Below are positions 17,022 to 26,780 of a stretch of DNA of 64,000 nt, in pieces. The DNA is from Planctomycetota bacterium. Lineage in GTDB: Bacteria; Planctomycetota; UBA1135; UBA2386. The stretch lies in assembly GCA_014192625.1 (NCBI GenBank), contig BJHM01000014.1:1-64000 (forward strand), in the 5' to 3' direction. The notes under the pieces are model-generated. The model saw nothing but the letters and a program-made list of their open reading frames with translations, was not told where the DNA came from and searched no databases. How positions within the stretch are numbered: the first letter of the stretch is position 1; each line of letters starts with the position of its first letter. A program made the position numbers and the translations under genes.

Positions 17022-18899
17022 ATGAAAACGCCCCCATCGCGGAAACACTTGCAAGCACTGACTATCGGTGCCCTTGGTGTCGTGTATGGCGACATTGGCA
17101 CCAGTCCGCTCTACGCATTCCGTGAGTGTTTCAACGGGCCACATGGCATGGCGCCCAACGCGCAAAACGTGTACGGCGTGCTCTCCATGATGGTGTGGTC
17201 GATCGTGCTGATCGTCTGCATCAAATACGTGAGCATCGTGCTGCGCGCCGACAACCGCGGCGAGGGCGGCATCCTTGCGCTGCTCGCATTGGCCACCCGC
17301 GACACGGGCGGTCGCAAACTGGAGCGCAAATGGTTGATCACACTCGGCATGATCGGCGCTGCCCTGCTGTACGGCGACGGGATGATCACACCTTGCGTGA
17401 CCGTGTTTGGTGCACTTGAGGGACTGCACATCGCGACCGACGTGTTTGATCCATGGGTGCTGCCGCTCAGCATCGTCGTGCTGATCGCACTATTCACGAT
17501 GCAAAGCCGCGGCACCAAAAGCATCAGCCGAGTGTTTGGACCTGTGATGCTTTTATGGTTCACCATCCTCGCAGCACTTGGCGCGAATGAAATCCTCGCG
17601 CAGCCCTACGTGCTACAAGCGTTCTCGCCCACCTACGCCGTCAGCTTTCTGCGCGATCATGGCTACGGCGGGTTCCTGATTTTCGGCACCGTATTCCTGT
17701 GCGTGACCGGCGCAGAAACGCTCTACGCCGACCTTGGCCACTTCGGCAGGACTCCAATCACCCGCGCGTGGTTTGCGATTGTCTTCCCGGCCCTCTTGCT
17801 GAACTACTTTGGCCAAGGGGCACTGCTCCTGGGGAATTCCGAATTCCGAGAAAATCCGTTCTTCTATCTGGCGCCGGAGTGGGCCCTATATCCGATGGTC
17901 GCACTCTCGACCGTCGCCTCCGTGATCGCATCGCAGGCGGTCATCTCAGGCGCATTCTCGCTGACGACGCAGGCGATCCAACTCGGCTTCCTGCCGCGGC
18001 TCGAGATCCTGCACACATCGTCGGAGGAACGGGGCCAGGTCTACATGCCTTGGATCAACCGACTGCTGCTACTCAGCTGCATTGGCCTTGCCCTCGGCTT
18101 CCAGTCATCAAGCCGGCTGGCCGGCGCCTACGGCATCGCTCTGACGATGACGATGCTGCTCGACTCGCTGCTGTTCTTCATTGCCGCCCGCACCATGTGG
18201 CAGTGGCCGATCTGGAAAGCCGGAGCTTTGTGTTCGGTGTTCATCGGTCTCGAGTTGGTGTTCTTCTCGGCCAATGCCACCAAGCTCCTGCAAGGTGGCT
18301 GGTTCCCGTTGCTGGTCGCGCTCGTGCTGTTCACTGTGATGTCCACCTGGCGCACCGGCAGGAAGCGACTCGGCGAGCGGCTGGCCGCGAGTTCGCATCC
18401 ACTTGCCTCGCTGATGACAAGCCTTGAACGAGGTGGCGTGCTGCGCGTTCCGGGTACCGCGTTCTACATGTCCGGCAACCCGAGCGGGACGCCAATCGCG
18501 CTGCTGCACAATCTGAAGCACAACAAAGTGCTGCACCAACACGTAGTGCTGCTGACCTTCACCGCGCAGGACATACCGCACGTCGACGAATTTGCGCGCG
18601 TCCACATCGAGCCGCTGCCGCTCGGCTTCCAACGTGTGACGGCAAACTTCGGCTTCATGGAACGACCGCGCCTCGACATCGTGATCAAGGCATGTGAGCG
18701 GATCGGTAGCCCCCTGCCGATGCACGACGCGACATTCTTCCTCAGCCGCGAAACGATTCTCTCCACTGGCAAGTCGCGCCTGCACCACTGGCGCGCCAGC
18801 TTGTTCGCGCTGATGGCCCGCAATGGCCAGTCGGCAACCGCATTCTTCGGCCTGCCCGTGGATCGCGTGGTAGAACTCGGCCTGCAAATAGAGATCTGA
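17022..18899 (+). CDS. kup: Kup-type potassium uptake permease
   Basis: The product is 625 residues from the ATG at 17022; an in-frame start at 16953 would add 23 residues that are atypical of the family. The N-terminus contains the Kup signature GALGVVYGDIGTSPLYAFRE. Further family features are NRGEGGILALLALA and LLYGDGMITPCVTVFGALEG. About twelve membrane helices occupy the first 440 residues, followed by the soluble C-terminal domain (RVPGTAFYMSG, NLKHNKVLHQHVVLLT). It is a proton-coupled potassium importer of the inner membrane. It is separated from mfd by about 150 bp with no clear terminator. Confidence 0.97.
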   Translation: MKTPPSRKHLQALTIGALGVVYGDIGTSPLYAFRECFNGPHGMAPNAQNVYGVLSMMVWSIVLIVCIKYVSIVLRADNRGEGGILALLALATRDTGGRKLERKWLITLGMIGAALLYGDGMITPCVTVFGALEGLHIATDVFDPWVLPLSIVVLIALFTMQSRGTKSISRVFGPVMLLWFTILAALGANEILAQPYVLQAFSPTYAVSFLRDHGYGGFLIFGTVFLCVTGAETLYADLGHFGRTPITRAWFAIVFPALLLNYFGQGALLLGNSEFRENPFFYLAPEWALYPMVALSTVASVIASQAVISGAFSLTTQAIQLGFLPRLEILHTSSEERGQVYMPWINRLLLLSCIGLALGFQSSSRLAGAYGIALTMTMLLDSLLFFIAARTMWQWPIWKAGALCSVFIGLELVFFSANATKLLQGGWFPLLVALVLFTVMSTWRTGRKRLGERLAASSHPLASLMTSLERGGVLRVPGTAFYMSGNPSGTPIALLHNLKHNKVLHQHVVLLTFTAQDIPHVDEFARVHIEPLPLGFQRVTANFGFMERPRLDIVIKACERIGSPLPMHDATFFLSRETILSTGKSRLHHWRASLFALMARNGQSATAFFGLPVDRVVELGLQIEI

Positions 18900-19050
18900 T
18901 CGGGCACAGGGCGCAAGTTGCCCCCCGCGGTGACGCAAAGCACGCGAGCCGCCGACCGCACCGCTGCGGGCGACAATACGACAAACTAAAGCGCCGGTGC
19001 CGATCCTTGCATGGTGCGGCGCAGCAGACGCGCTACCTTTTTCGCCCCTC

Positions 19051-22000
19051 ATGAGCCGTCTTGGCAAAGCACCCACGGATCCCCGCGCGCGACTGCTGCA
19101 CGACTTTCGCAGACTCGCGCCAATCGAGCACGCACTGCGCGCGATCCATGGCGGTGCACAACGCAAGATCGGCGGGCTCTGGGGCGGGAGTGCGGGCCTG
19201 TTGCTCGCGGTAGTGCAGAAGGAATGGCAGGGCCGCATCCTGATTCTGACCGCCGACGACATCGACAGCCTGCAGCTACAGGCAGACCTCGCATGTTTTG
19301 GCGGACAAGCTGCGGCATTGGTGCGCCAAGAATGGAATGAGGACGGACAACCCGATCCGCAGGCGCGGCGTGAGCGTCAACGTGCGCTGCTTGCGACTGC
19401 CGCCGTAAATGCCACGCTCATTGCCGGTGTCGAGGCGCTGATGCAGAAGGCGCCGTCGGTAAAACAACTGCAACAAGGCCGCCTCATGCTGCGAACGGGC
19501 GAATCACACAACCGTGACCAGATGGTGCAGCAGGCTGCGGCGGTCGGCCTGCGCTCGGTGCCGCTGGTCCTGCTACCAGGCGAAATCAGTGTGCGCGGCG
19601 ATATCGTCGACCTGTTTCCACTGGCCTCCGACGCCGCGGTGCGGCTGGAGTTCTTCGACCGCGTATTGGAATCGATCCGCACCTTTGATCCCGCCACGCA
19701 ACGCACCATTGCCGTATTGGAGAAGATCGAGATTGCCCTCGGCTCAAGAGCGGACGCCGGGGACGACGTTTCTGTGCTGACCCACCTCGCCGTGCAGGGC
19801 CTGCTGCCGGTGTTCTACGAACCGCTGCGCATCGAGCAGCGCTGCGTTTTGTTGGCCAACTTCAACCCGGAAAGTTCGCGCAACTGGCAACAAGTGCTGG
19901 CAACGCTGCACAACTGCCCGCAACTCACACTCGCCTCGCTGCCAAGTCACGATCTCGACCTGAAGATCCTGTCCGCTGGCAGCGCCACCGGCGCGGGTGA
20001 AGCGGATCCAATCGGCCGCTTGCGCTCGGTGCGCGGGATAAAAGGCAACGTGCTGTTGTTCTGCCGTAGCGATAGCGAACGCGAACGCCTCGGCGAGATC
20101 TTCGCGCACAAGCAGGTGGATCTAATCGCCGAACAGGTGACGCTCGAGACCGGCGCTATCTCGCGCGGCTTCCGGGTGCCCGACCTGCAAACCACGGTGC
20201 TCAGCAATGTCGAGTTTGCGGGAGTGCCAGCGCAAGCGCGCATCCGGGCGCGGCCCGTGATCCCGAGCCGGGCGATCCAGAGTTTTTTCGAACTCGGTCC
20301 CGGCGATCTCGTGGTGCACGCCGTGCACGGCATCGCCCGTTTTGAGGGGATGGAACTGATCGAGCGTGGCGAAGGCCGCGAGGATCATTTGCGGCTGTGC
20401 TTTCAAGACGAGGTGAAGTTGCTCGTGCCCGCGAGCAAGATCCACCTGGTCCAGAAGTACATCGGTGGCGGCGGCAAAGCTGCGCTCGACAAGCTCGGCG
20501 GCAAAGGCTTCCAACGGCGTAAGGAGCAAGTATCGGAAGCGCTGTTCGACCTTGCCGCCGAACTGCTCGAAGTACAGGCCGCGCGCTCAAAGGTCGAGCG
20601 GCCGCCATATCCCCCGGACGCAACCGAGCGCGACTTCCTCGATGCTTTTCCGTTCCGCGACACGCCGGATCAAGTCACGGTATGGGAAGAGATCCGCCGC
20701 GACCTTGAGAAGCCGTCGCCGATGGACCGGCTGATGTGCGGCGACGTTGGGTTTGGCAAAACCGAGATGGCGTTGCGCGCCGCGTTCCGCGTCGCGCTGC
20801 ATGGCCGCCAAGTCGCCCTGCTGGTGCCGACCACGGTGCTCGCCGACCAACACTGGCGCACGTTTCGTGCGCGGTGCGAGCCGTTCGGACTCAAAGTCGA
20901 AATGCTGTCGCGCTACCGCCCGCCCGCCGAGCGCAAGCAAGTGATGGAGAACCTGCTGCACGGCACCGTCGACATCGTTGTCGGCACGCATCAGCTGCTG
21001 TCGGCGGAGATCGGCTGGAAAAATCTCGGGCTAATCATCGTCGATGAGGAACAGCGGTTCGGTGTGCGCCAAAAAGAGCGGCTCAAACAACTGCGCGCCG
21101 ATGTCGATTTGCTGACGCTGTCGGCAACGCCGATCCCGCGCACGCTGCATGGCTCACTACTCGGCATCCGGTCGATCAGCACACTGGCGACACCGCCGCC
21201 CGGCCGTCAGGACGTCGAAACCCGCGTGCTGTTCCGCGATGATCAACTGCTGCTGGAAGCGTTGACGCGCGAACTCGGCCGAGGCGGCCAGTTGTTCTAC
21301 CTCCACAACCGCATCGCCGACCTGCCGGTGATCGCAGCGAAACTGAAACGGCTCGTGCCAGGTGCAAAGATCGCCATTGGCCATGGCCAGATGACTGAGA
21401 ACGAGGTCGAGCAGACGGTCCGCGCGTTTGTGCGCGGTGAATTCGATGTGCTGGTCTCCACCACGATCGTCGAGAACGGCCTCGACCTGCCGCGCGCCAA
21501 TACGATCTTGATCGACCACGCCGATCGGTTCGGCCTCGCCGAGTTGCATCAACTGCGTGGCCGTGTCGGCAGGAGTGACGAAAAGGCGTTTTGCTATCTG
21601 ATGCTCGATCGCGACGAACCGCCTGGCGATGAGGCGAAGAAGCGCCTGAAGACCCTAGAAGAGTTCTCGCAACTCGGCGCAGGCTTTGCGATCGCAATGA
21701 AGGATCTGGAGATCCGTGGCGCTGGCAACCTGCTCGGCCCGCAGCAGTCCGGGCACATCGCCGCCGTTGGTTACGACATGTATTGCCAACTCCTGCGGCA
21801 GGCGGTCGAGGCCAAAAAACAGCAGTTGCCTGCGGGCCCGGTCATCCATGAAGTCGATGTCGACCTGCGACTGCAGGCCTACCTGCCGACCGAGTTCCTA
21901 CAGGACAGCAAGCAGCGGCTCGAACTACTGCGCGAGATGGACGAGGCGGTCGACGACCCAAGCCTCGAACGCCTTCGACAAGAACTGCGCGACCGGTTTG

Positions 22001-22329
22001 GCAAGTTGCCGCCGCCGGTGCAAAACCTACTGCGCGTCTTCCGCCTGAAGCACGGCCTGCTGGGCATGTCCGTGCTGTCCGTGCAGTGGGTCGAACAGGA
22101 TCGCCTGGTCGTGCGCCATCCGATCGGCGTGCCGCTCGGCGGGAGTTGGATCGACGCATTTGCCGGCGTTCGCCCCGTCGAGGCCGGCAAGACTCACTTG
22201 ATGCTGCCGCCACTGTCACGCGGCAAGCTGCGCAACGGCGAAGACGTTTTACAGTTCCTGCTCGATGCCTTGTCTGGGAACGCAGAACCGCACAAGATCC
22301 AAAGCCAATGGTCCAAAGGAACGCGCTGA
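19051..22329 (+). CDS. mfd: Transcription-repair coupling factor Mfd
   Basis: The product is 1092 residues from the ATG at 19051; a GTG at 18997 would add 18. The N-terminal UvrB-homology module is followed by the RNA-polymerase-interacting domain with [18 protein letters not shown]. Next come the SF2 translocase domains: Walker [17 protein letters not shown], Walker [16 protein letters not shown], motif [14 protein letters not shown], and motif [14 protein letters not shown]. The C-terminal TRCF domain contains [19 protein letters not shown]. Mfd removes RNA polymerase stalled at lesions and recruits UvrA. The last 22 bases overlap the next gene. Confidence 0.98.
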   Translation: MSRLGKAPTDPRARLLHDFRRLAPIEHALRAIHGGAQRKIGGLWGGSAGLLLAVVQKEWQGRILILTADDIDSLQLQADLACFGGQAAALVRQEWNEDGQPDPQARRERQRALLATAAVNATLIAGVEALMQKAPSVKQLQQGRLMLRTGESHNRDQMVQQAAAVGLRSVPLVLLPGEISVRGDIVDLFPLASDAAVRLEFFDRVLESIRTFDPATQRTIAVLEKIEIALGSRADAGDDVSVLTHLAVQGLLPVFYEPLRIEQRCVLLANFNPESSRNWQQVLATLHNCPQLTLASLPSHDLDLKILSAGSATGAGEADPIGRLRSVRGIKGNVLLFCRSDSERERLGEIFAHKQVDLIAEQVTLETGAISRGFRVPDLQTTVLSNVEFAGVPAQARIRARPVIPSRAIQSFFELGPGDLVVHAVHGIARFEGMELIERGEGREDHLRLCFQDEVKLLVPASKIHLVQKYIGGGGKAALDKLGGKGFQRRKEQVSEALFDLAAELLEVQAARSKVERPPYPPDATERDFLDAFPFRDTPDQVTVWEEIRRDLEKPSPMDRLMCGDVGFGKTEMALRAAFRVALHGRQVALLVPTTVLADQHWRTFRARCEPFGLKVEMLSRYRPPAERKQVMENLLHGTVDIVVGTHQLLSAEIGWKNLGLIIVDEEQRFGVRQKERLKQLRADVDLLTLSATPIPRTLHGSLLGIRSISTLATPPPGRQDVETRVLFRDDQLLLEALTRELGRGGQLFYLHNRIADLPVIAAKLKRLVPGAKIAIGHGQMTENEVEQTVRAFVRGEFDVLVSTTIVENGLDLPRANTILIDHADRFGLAELHQLRGRVGRSDEKAFCYLMLDRDEPPGDEAKKRLKTLEEFSQLGAGFAIAMKDLEIRGAGNLLGPQQSGHIAAVGYDMYCQLLRQAVEAKKQQLPAGPVIHEVDVDLRLQAYLPTEFLQDSKQRLELLREMDEAVDDPSLERLRQELRDRFGKLPPPVQNLLRVFRLKHGLLGMSVLSVQWVEQDRLVVRHPIGVPLGGSWIDAFAGVRPVEAGKTHLMLPPLSRGKLRNGEDVLQFLLDALSGNAEPHKIQSQWSKGTR

Positions 22330-23375
22330 GGTCTTTTCTGCTCGCGCCATTGGCGTGCACGCTGCTCGCGCAGTTGTGTGCGCAAGATTCGTTGCTTGAC
22401 CCGCGCAAGCTCGTGCTGATCGACCGCGTCGTGGCGACGGTCAACGACACGGTGATCCTCTACAGCGAGTTGAAAACGCTTTCGAGCGGCGAAGAGCGCA
22501 CCGCCGAAATCCAGAAGGGCGGCAAACTCACTTTGCCTGAACTGCGGATCATTCAAACCCGCAACCTGCAGGAACTGATCAATCGCGCTGCGCTGGCACA
22601 GGCCGCCAAGACCCTCGGCGTGCTCCCACCGGAACGGGTGGAGGAAATCTTCCAAGAGATGCTTGAGGACGATCGCAAACAACAAATCCGCGACTTCGGC
22701 ACGCTGATGAAGTTCAGCGAAGAACTGCAAAAAACCAACCGCACCTGGGAGACCTACGAGCGCGACCAGCGACTCGCCAAGCTCTCAGATCTCACGAAGC
22801 AAATGGCCGTCTACGGTCGTTTGCAGAATCAGCGGGGCCTGTTCATCACGCCGCGAATGATGCGCCAGCATTTCGCCCGCAACCAAGTCCAGATGGCGGA
22901 GAAACGCGCGAAACTTGCGATCATCGCCTTCCCTGGCACGACCACACTGGCGGCAGCCAACGAAGCGGCCGAGGCGTGGCGGCAGGCACCGAGCACTCCA
23001 AGCGAACTTGCGACTCAGTTCCGCGATCGTGGCGCGCGCGAACTCGGCGTGCACATGATCAACGACAAAAGCACCGCGAATCGCCCCTTGAAAATGGTGC
23101 AGTTTGCGTTGGCGGGCCCGATCAACAACGTGCAAGTCGTCCCACAGGACGCATCGATTCAGGTCTGGAAAATCACTGACTACTCTGGCGGCACGACGCG
23201 GTCGTTTGATGATCCGACGTTGCAAGTCGACATCCGCCGCATCCTGGAGCGGCAAGTGGTCAACTTCCTGACCAACCAGACGATTCAGCGCGCCCGCGAA
23301 CGCACCGAGCCCTGGCAACCGCTCGGCGACATACCCACTCAGATGTCGCAGTCGCCGCCGCCAGACAAGGACTGA
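22308..23375 (+). CDS. SurA-like periplasmic chaperone without a clear parvulin domain
   Basis: A 355-residue protein. The ATG at 22308, inside the end of mfd, gives a signal peptide ending LLAQLCAQ. LVLIDRVVATVNDTVILYSEL then matches the SurA N-terminal chaperone motif. LQELINRAALAQAAKTLGVL and EEIFQEMLEDDRKQ continue that helical domain. The remainder has the length of one PPIase-sized region (KRAKLAIIAFPGTTTLAAAN, RELGVHMINDKSTANRPLKM), but the usual parvulin active-site motifs are not evident. It may therefore be a pure chaperone for outer-membrane proteins. It overlaps mfd by 22 bp and is followed by a hairpin, so it is probably cotranscribed with mfd. Confidence 0.8.
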   Translation: MVQRNALRSFLLAPLACTLLAQLCAQDSLLDPRKLVLIDRVVATVNDTVILYSELKTLSSGEERTAEIQKGGKLTLPELRIIQTRNLQELINRAALAQAAKTLGVLPPERVEEIFQEMLEDDRKQQIRDFGTLMKFSEELQKTNRTWETYERDQRLAKLSDLTKQMAVYGRLQNQRGLFITPRMMRQHFARNQVQMAEKRAKLAIIAFPGTTTLAAANEAAEAWRQAPSTPSELATQFRDRGARELGVHMINDKSTANRPLKMVQFALAGPINNVQVVPQDASIQVWKITDYSGGTTRSFDDPTLQVDIRRILERQVVNFLTNQTIQRARERTEPWQPLGDIPTQMSQSPPPDKD

Positions 23376-23376
23376 C

Positions 23377-23401
23377 CGCCAGAGCGAATCCCACTCTGGC
23401 G
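23377..23401 (+). terminator. Hairpin after surA-like gene
   Basis: CGCCAGAG and CTCTGGCG form a perfect 8-bp stem around a 9-nt loop, starting 2 bp after the stop at 23375. No T-run follows, so it may be a factor-assisted terminator or a 3'-end protecting hairpin. It would separate the mfd operon from the flagellin gene. Confidence 0.6.
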
Positions 23402-23609
23402 CGCACACTGTCGGACTTTGCATCGCTCTGCCGCCAGCAACGCGACTGCTCACTGTTGCGTAGCCTGCACCTTGCCGATGCGAACGTGAATTGCCATCGC
23501 GGTGTCTATTCATGAGATTCCCTGAAGAAGTTCTCAAGTCCGCGTCGATGAGGAGCCCACCGGCGAACCGAGTCTGCGGTGAGCCCAAGCAAAGGAATCG
23601 AGGACACCG

Positions 23610-24440
23610 ATGGGACTTCGCGTCAACTCAAACATTGCATCCATGAATGCGCAGCGCTCGCTCTCGGTGACAACCGAGCGCCTGCAAGCCAACTTCCGCC
23701 GGCTGTCGACTGGCTTACGCATCTCAACCGCAGCGGATGACGCGGCTGGCCTTGCAATTTCGGAACGGTTTCGCGCACAGGTGCGCTCGACCAACCAGGC
23801 GGTGCGCAATGCACAGGACGGCATCTCTCTTACGCAGACGGGTGAAGGTGCGCTGAACGAAGTCAGCAACATCCTGATCCGGATGCGCGAGCTGTCGATC
23901 CAAGCCAACAACGGCACTGTCAGTGCCAACGACCGTGACACACTGAACGAAGAGTTCCGCGACCTGATCAACGAGGTTGACCGCATCGCGTTGTCGACCA
24001 CGTTCAACGGCGTGCGCCTATTGGACGGCACCGGCTCGACGCTCACTTTCCAAGTCGGCACCGGCATTCAGACCGGTATCGATACGATTCAGCTGAGCAC
24101 CTCGAACGCGTTGGCCAGCACACTCGGCCTCGCCTCGCTCGATATCGGCAGCGGCGGTATGCCAACGACCTCAATCAGCGCGGTGGACGTGGCGATCAAC
24201 TCGGTCAGTCGCATCCGTGGTGAGTTTGGCGCCGTGCAAAACCGCCTCACCGCCACGATTGCCAACCTGCAGATCCAGGCTGAGAACCTGAGCGCTGCGG
24301 AAAGTCGCATCCGCGACGTTGATGTCGCAGTCGAAACGGCGGCACTGACGCGCAACTCGATCCTGCAGCAAGCAGCGATCTCGATCCTCGCGCAGGCAAA
24401 TACCCAGCCGCAGAGCGCGCTCAAGCTGCTACAGAACTAA
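23610..24440 (+). CDS. fliC: Flagellin
   Basis: A 276-residue flagellin. The start is supported by GAGGA about 7 bases upstream. The N-terminal D0/D1 helices begin MGLRVNSNIASMNAQRSL and include NFRRLSTGLRISTAADDAAG and the QDGISLTQTGEGALNEVSNI region. The C-terminal D1/D0 contains RDVDVAVETAALTRNSILQQ and ends ALKLLQN. There is almost no variable D2/D3 insert, so the filament should be smooth and compact. No other flagellar gene lies in the window. I saw no sigma-28 or sigma-54 promoter good enough to annotate in the 208 bp upstream. Confidence 0.98.
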   Translation: MGLRVNSNIASMNAQRSLSVTTERLQANFRRLSTGLRISTAADDAAGLAISERFRAQVRSTNQAVRNAQDGISLTQTGEGALNEVSNILIRMRELSIQANNGTVSANDRDTLNEEFRDLINEVDRIALSTTFNGVRLLDGTGSTLTFQVGTGIQTGIDTIQLSTSNALASTLGLASLDIGSGGMPTTSISAVDVAINSVSRIRGEFGAVQNRLTATIANLQIQAENLSAAESRIRDVDVAVETAALTRNSILQQAAISILAQANTQPQSALKLLQN

Positions 24441-24455
24441 ACGCATACGAAAACA

Positions 24456-24477
24456 CCATGACCCTGGTCTGTCATGG
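24456..24477. terminator. Hairpin between flagellin and rpsT
   Basis: CCATGAC, an 8-nt loop and GTCATGG form a perfect 7-bp stem 15 bp after the flagellin stop. The genes converge here (rpsT ends at 24547), so it could act on both strands. No T-run is present. Confidence 0.5.
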
Positions 24478-24546
24478 ACCGGGACATGCAGTTGGCAGGG
24501 CTGGGCGCCTAGGCGGGCAGGCCGCAACCAGGCGAGCGCCAGTGCA

Positions 24547-24810
24547 TCACTTCATCGCGTTGACCGCGCGCATCACCTGGCTCTTCTGCCGCGCAGCCTT
24601 GTTCATGTGGATGACGTGCGCCTTCGCGGCCTTGTCGATCGTGGTGCAGGCCTTGACCGCGAGGGTCATAGCCGCAGCCTTGTCGCCAGCCTTCACGGCC
24701 GTCGACAGCGCCTTCAGGCCAGTCTTGATCACCGACATCCGGGCCCTGTTGGCAACGCGGTTCTTATCACTCTGACGGGTGCGCTTGCGCGCTTGCTTGC
24801 TATGAGCCAT
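24547..24810 (-). CDS. rpsT: 30S ribosomal protein S20
   Basis: An 87-residue basic protein beginning MAHSKQARKRTRQSDKNRVA, with NRARMSVIKTGLKAL and the C-terminal HVIHMNKAARQKSQVMRAVN. Length and pattern match bacterial S20, which binds 16S rRNA early in 30S assembly. It lies 13 bp downstream of the TPR gene on the same strand and probably shares its transcript. Confidence 0.97.
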   Translation of the reverse strand: MAHSKQARKRTRQSDKNRVANRARMSVIKTGLKALSTAVKAGDKAAAMTLAVKACTTIDKAAKAHVIHMNKAARQKSQVMRAVNAMK

Positions 24811-24823
24811 GTCTTTCTAAGTC

Positions 24824-26158
24824 CTAGGAAACTTTCAGTCGTTCGATGCGAAGCGCGACATCCTTGAAGCCAATGTCCTGCTCAAGAATGCGCGCAAAAC
24901 TTTGGATTGCCAGTTCGCGCTTGCCGATCTGTTCATAAAGCGCGCCCATTTCGTACAGCGCTTCCTTGGCGAGCGGCCCCTGGCCAGCGGCCTTGTGCAC
25001 TTTTTCGAACTGGCCGAGCGCCAGGTCTGGCAGGTTCTTCTGCAGGAAGGAGCGCCCAAGCAGAAACTGCGCCTCGGCCTTTTTGCGTGGGTCCTTTACG
25101 GCTTGCTGTAATTCGGCGATCGCAGCATCGACTTGACCTAGGTCGAAGAGCGCGCTGCCAAGCTGCAATCGCAAGCCGAAGTCGGCCGGATTGCGCTCGA
25201 CGCGCCGCTGCCACTCGGCCCCGCGGGCCAAAAGGAGCGCCTTCCGGGCACGTTCTGCAGCGGGCTGATCCCCGCGCTGCATGGCCTTTTGCACATGCCC
25301 CTCCTGCAGGCGCAGGCGCAGGTCGCCGGCGTTCTCCTGCAGCTCGCCGTCCTGCGGCAACAACTGCAGCGCGCGCTCCAAACAGTCGAGCGAACTCTGC
25401 AAGTCCTTCTGCATCTCGCGCAACTTCGCTAGCCGGCGCAACACCTTCACATCACTGGGATTCTGTTCCAGCAACGATTCGAGCTTGCCGGACTCTTGCT
25501 CGATCTCAGCCGGGCTGAGTTGCAGACGGTCGCGCTGCTCGAGTTGTTGCTGCAGATCCTTGTCCTTGATGAGGTCGCGCGAGCTTTGCGCCTTCTCGAT
25601 CCCCGTACTGATCAGGGCTCCCTCAGCGGCAAGATTTTTGCGCGCCTTCAAAGAATCTTGGTCGCGCGGATCGACCTTCAAAGCCTGCTCATACATCGCC
25701 AACGCCTGCGGCAACTTGCCCTGCTCATAATAGAGCGCACCAGCGGCGCGACAGGCGGGGAGACAGCGCGGTTGCTGTTCGGCGAACGCCGCAAACACCG
25801 CGAGCGCCGAGCGATGAAAGCCCGCACGCTGGAGCGCCGTGCCAAGTGCAAGGTTGGCCCCCTCGGCGAGCGGATCCATCACCAGGTAGCGCTCGTAGGC
25901 ACGCGCGGCCGCAGCGTGCCGGCCAAGCGGCCTTATCACTACCGCAACCAGCAGGTTCCAACCGCCAAAAGTCAGCGCGACCAGCTTGGCAGGTTTCTTC
26001 TGCGCAGCCTTGGTGAACAACGCCTTGCGAAGGCCCGCACGGGCTTCCCCGTAATCAGGCTGGATCTGCAGCACCTGAGCGTAGATCCTGATCGCGAGCG
26101 CGAAGTTGCGGCGCTTGACCGCTTCGGCTGCGTTCTCGAGATGCTTGCTGAGGTCCAT
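24824..26158 (-). CDS. Cytosolic TPR-repeat protein
   Basis: A 444-residue protein with no signal peptide. Tetratricopeptide-type helical pairs run through most of its length, for example NFALAIRIYAQVLQIQPDYG at the N-terminus, GKLPQALAMYEQALKVDPRD in the middle and ALYEMGALYEQIGKRELAIQ at the C-terminus. A charged region near residues 195-250 (QQQLEQRDRLQLSPAEIEQE) is probably coiled. TPR proteins act as protein-binding scaffolds, and no specific function can be read here. It is immediately upstream of rpsT (13 bp) and divergent from def (92 bp). Confidence 0.9.
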   Translation of the reverse strand: MDLSKHLENAAEAVKRRNFALAIRIYAQVLQIQPDYGEARAGLRKALFTKAAQKKPAKLVALTFGGWNLLVAVVIRPLGRHAAAARAYERYLVMDPLAEGANLALGTALQRAGFHRSALAVFAAFAEQQPRCLPACRAAGALYYEQGKLPQALAMYEQALKVDPRDQDSLKARKNLAAEGALISTGIEKAQSSRDLIKDKDLQQQLEQRDRLQLSPAEIEQESGKLESLLEQNPSDVKVLRRLAKLREMQKDLQSSLDCLERALQLLPQDGELQENAGDLRLRLQEGHVQKAMQRGDQPAAERARKALLLARGAEWQRRVERNPADFGLRLQLGSALFDLGQVDAAIAELQQAVKDPRKKAEAQFLLGRSFLQKNLPDLALGQFEKVHKAAGQGPLAKEALYEMGALYEQIGKRELAIQSFARILEQDIGFKDVALRIERLKVS

Positions 26159-26250
26159 CGATCGTTGGGGCTTGCCTTGACGGCGGGCAAAGGGGCGAAG
26201 AATCTATCCCGCCTCGCTATCCGCTGCAACGCCTGCTCGCTGTCATTCCC

Positions 26251-26775
26251 ATGGAACCCCTGGAAGTCCTGATTTATCCCGAGCCTGCTCTTCGCCGAGT
26301 CGGCCGTCCGGTCACTGCCTTTGACGCCGATTTGCGGGGGCTTGCCGACCGCATGTGCAAGGCCATGTATCTGGATGACGGCTGCGGCCTCGCCGCACCG
26401 CAAGTGGGGATCGACCTGAATCTGCTGGTGCTCAACCCAAACGGCGACCCCAGCGACACGGCGGGCGAGCTGGTTCTCCTCAACCCCAAAATCACGAAGA
26501 AGAAGGGGCGCGAATACGATGAGGAGGGCTGCCTGTCCCTGCCGGGCATCCGCGCCGAGGTTGAACGCTGGGTCCACATCACGATCAGCTATCAGGATCT
26601 CTCGGGCAAAGAGCAGACGCTGCAATGCGCCAATCTTTTGGCGCGCATCGTCCAGCACGAACTGGATCACCTTGATGGCGTCTTGTTTGTCGATCGACTG
26701 ACGGCCGCCGACAAGATGCGCGTTCGGCCACTATTGGAACGCCTCGAACGCCGCTACCAAGACCGCAAGGACTGA
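26251..26775 (+). CDS. def: Peptide deformylase
   Basis: A 174-residue metalloenzyme that removes the formyl group from nascent proteins. The three family motifs are present: GCGLAAPQVGI near residue 45, EEGCLSLPG near 91 (Cys metal ligand) and QHELDHLDGVLF near 135 (two His ligands and catalytic Glu). The N-terminus begins LEVLIYPEPALRRVGRPV, as in typical type 1B enzymes. ribF starts 5 bp after its stop, so the two are cotranscribed. Confidence 0.98.
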   Translation: MEPLEVLIYPEPALRRVGRPVTAFDADLRGLADRMCKAMYLDDGCGLAAPQVGIDLNLLVLNPNGDPSDTAGELVLLNPKITKKKGREYDEEGCLSLPGIRAEVERWVHITISYQDLSGKEQTLQCANLLARIVQHELDHLDGVLFVDRLTAADKMRVRPLLERLERRYQDRKD

Positions 26776-26780
26776 TTCCG

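Noticed and set aside
23402-23609. Sigma-28 or sigma-54 promoter for flagellin
   Set aside because: A GCCGAT core is present near 23474, but there is no matching TAAA box at the right distance, and no GG/GC pair fits sigma-54.
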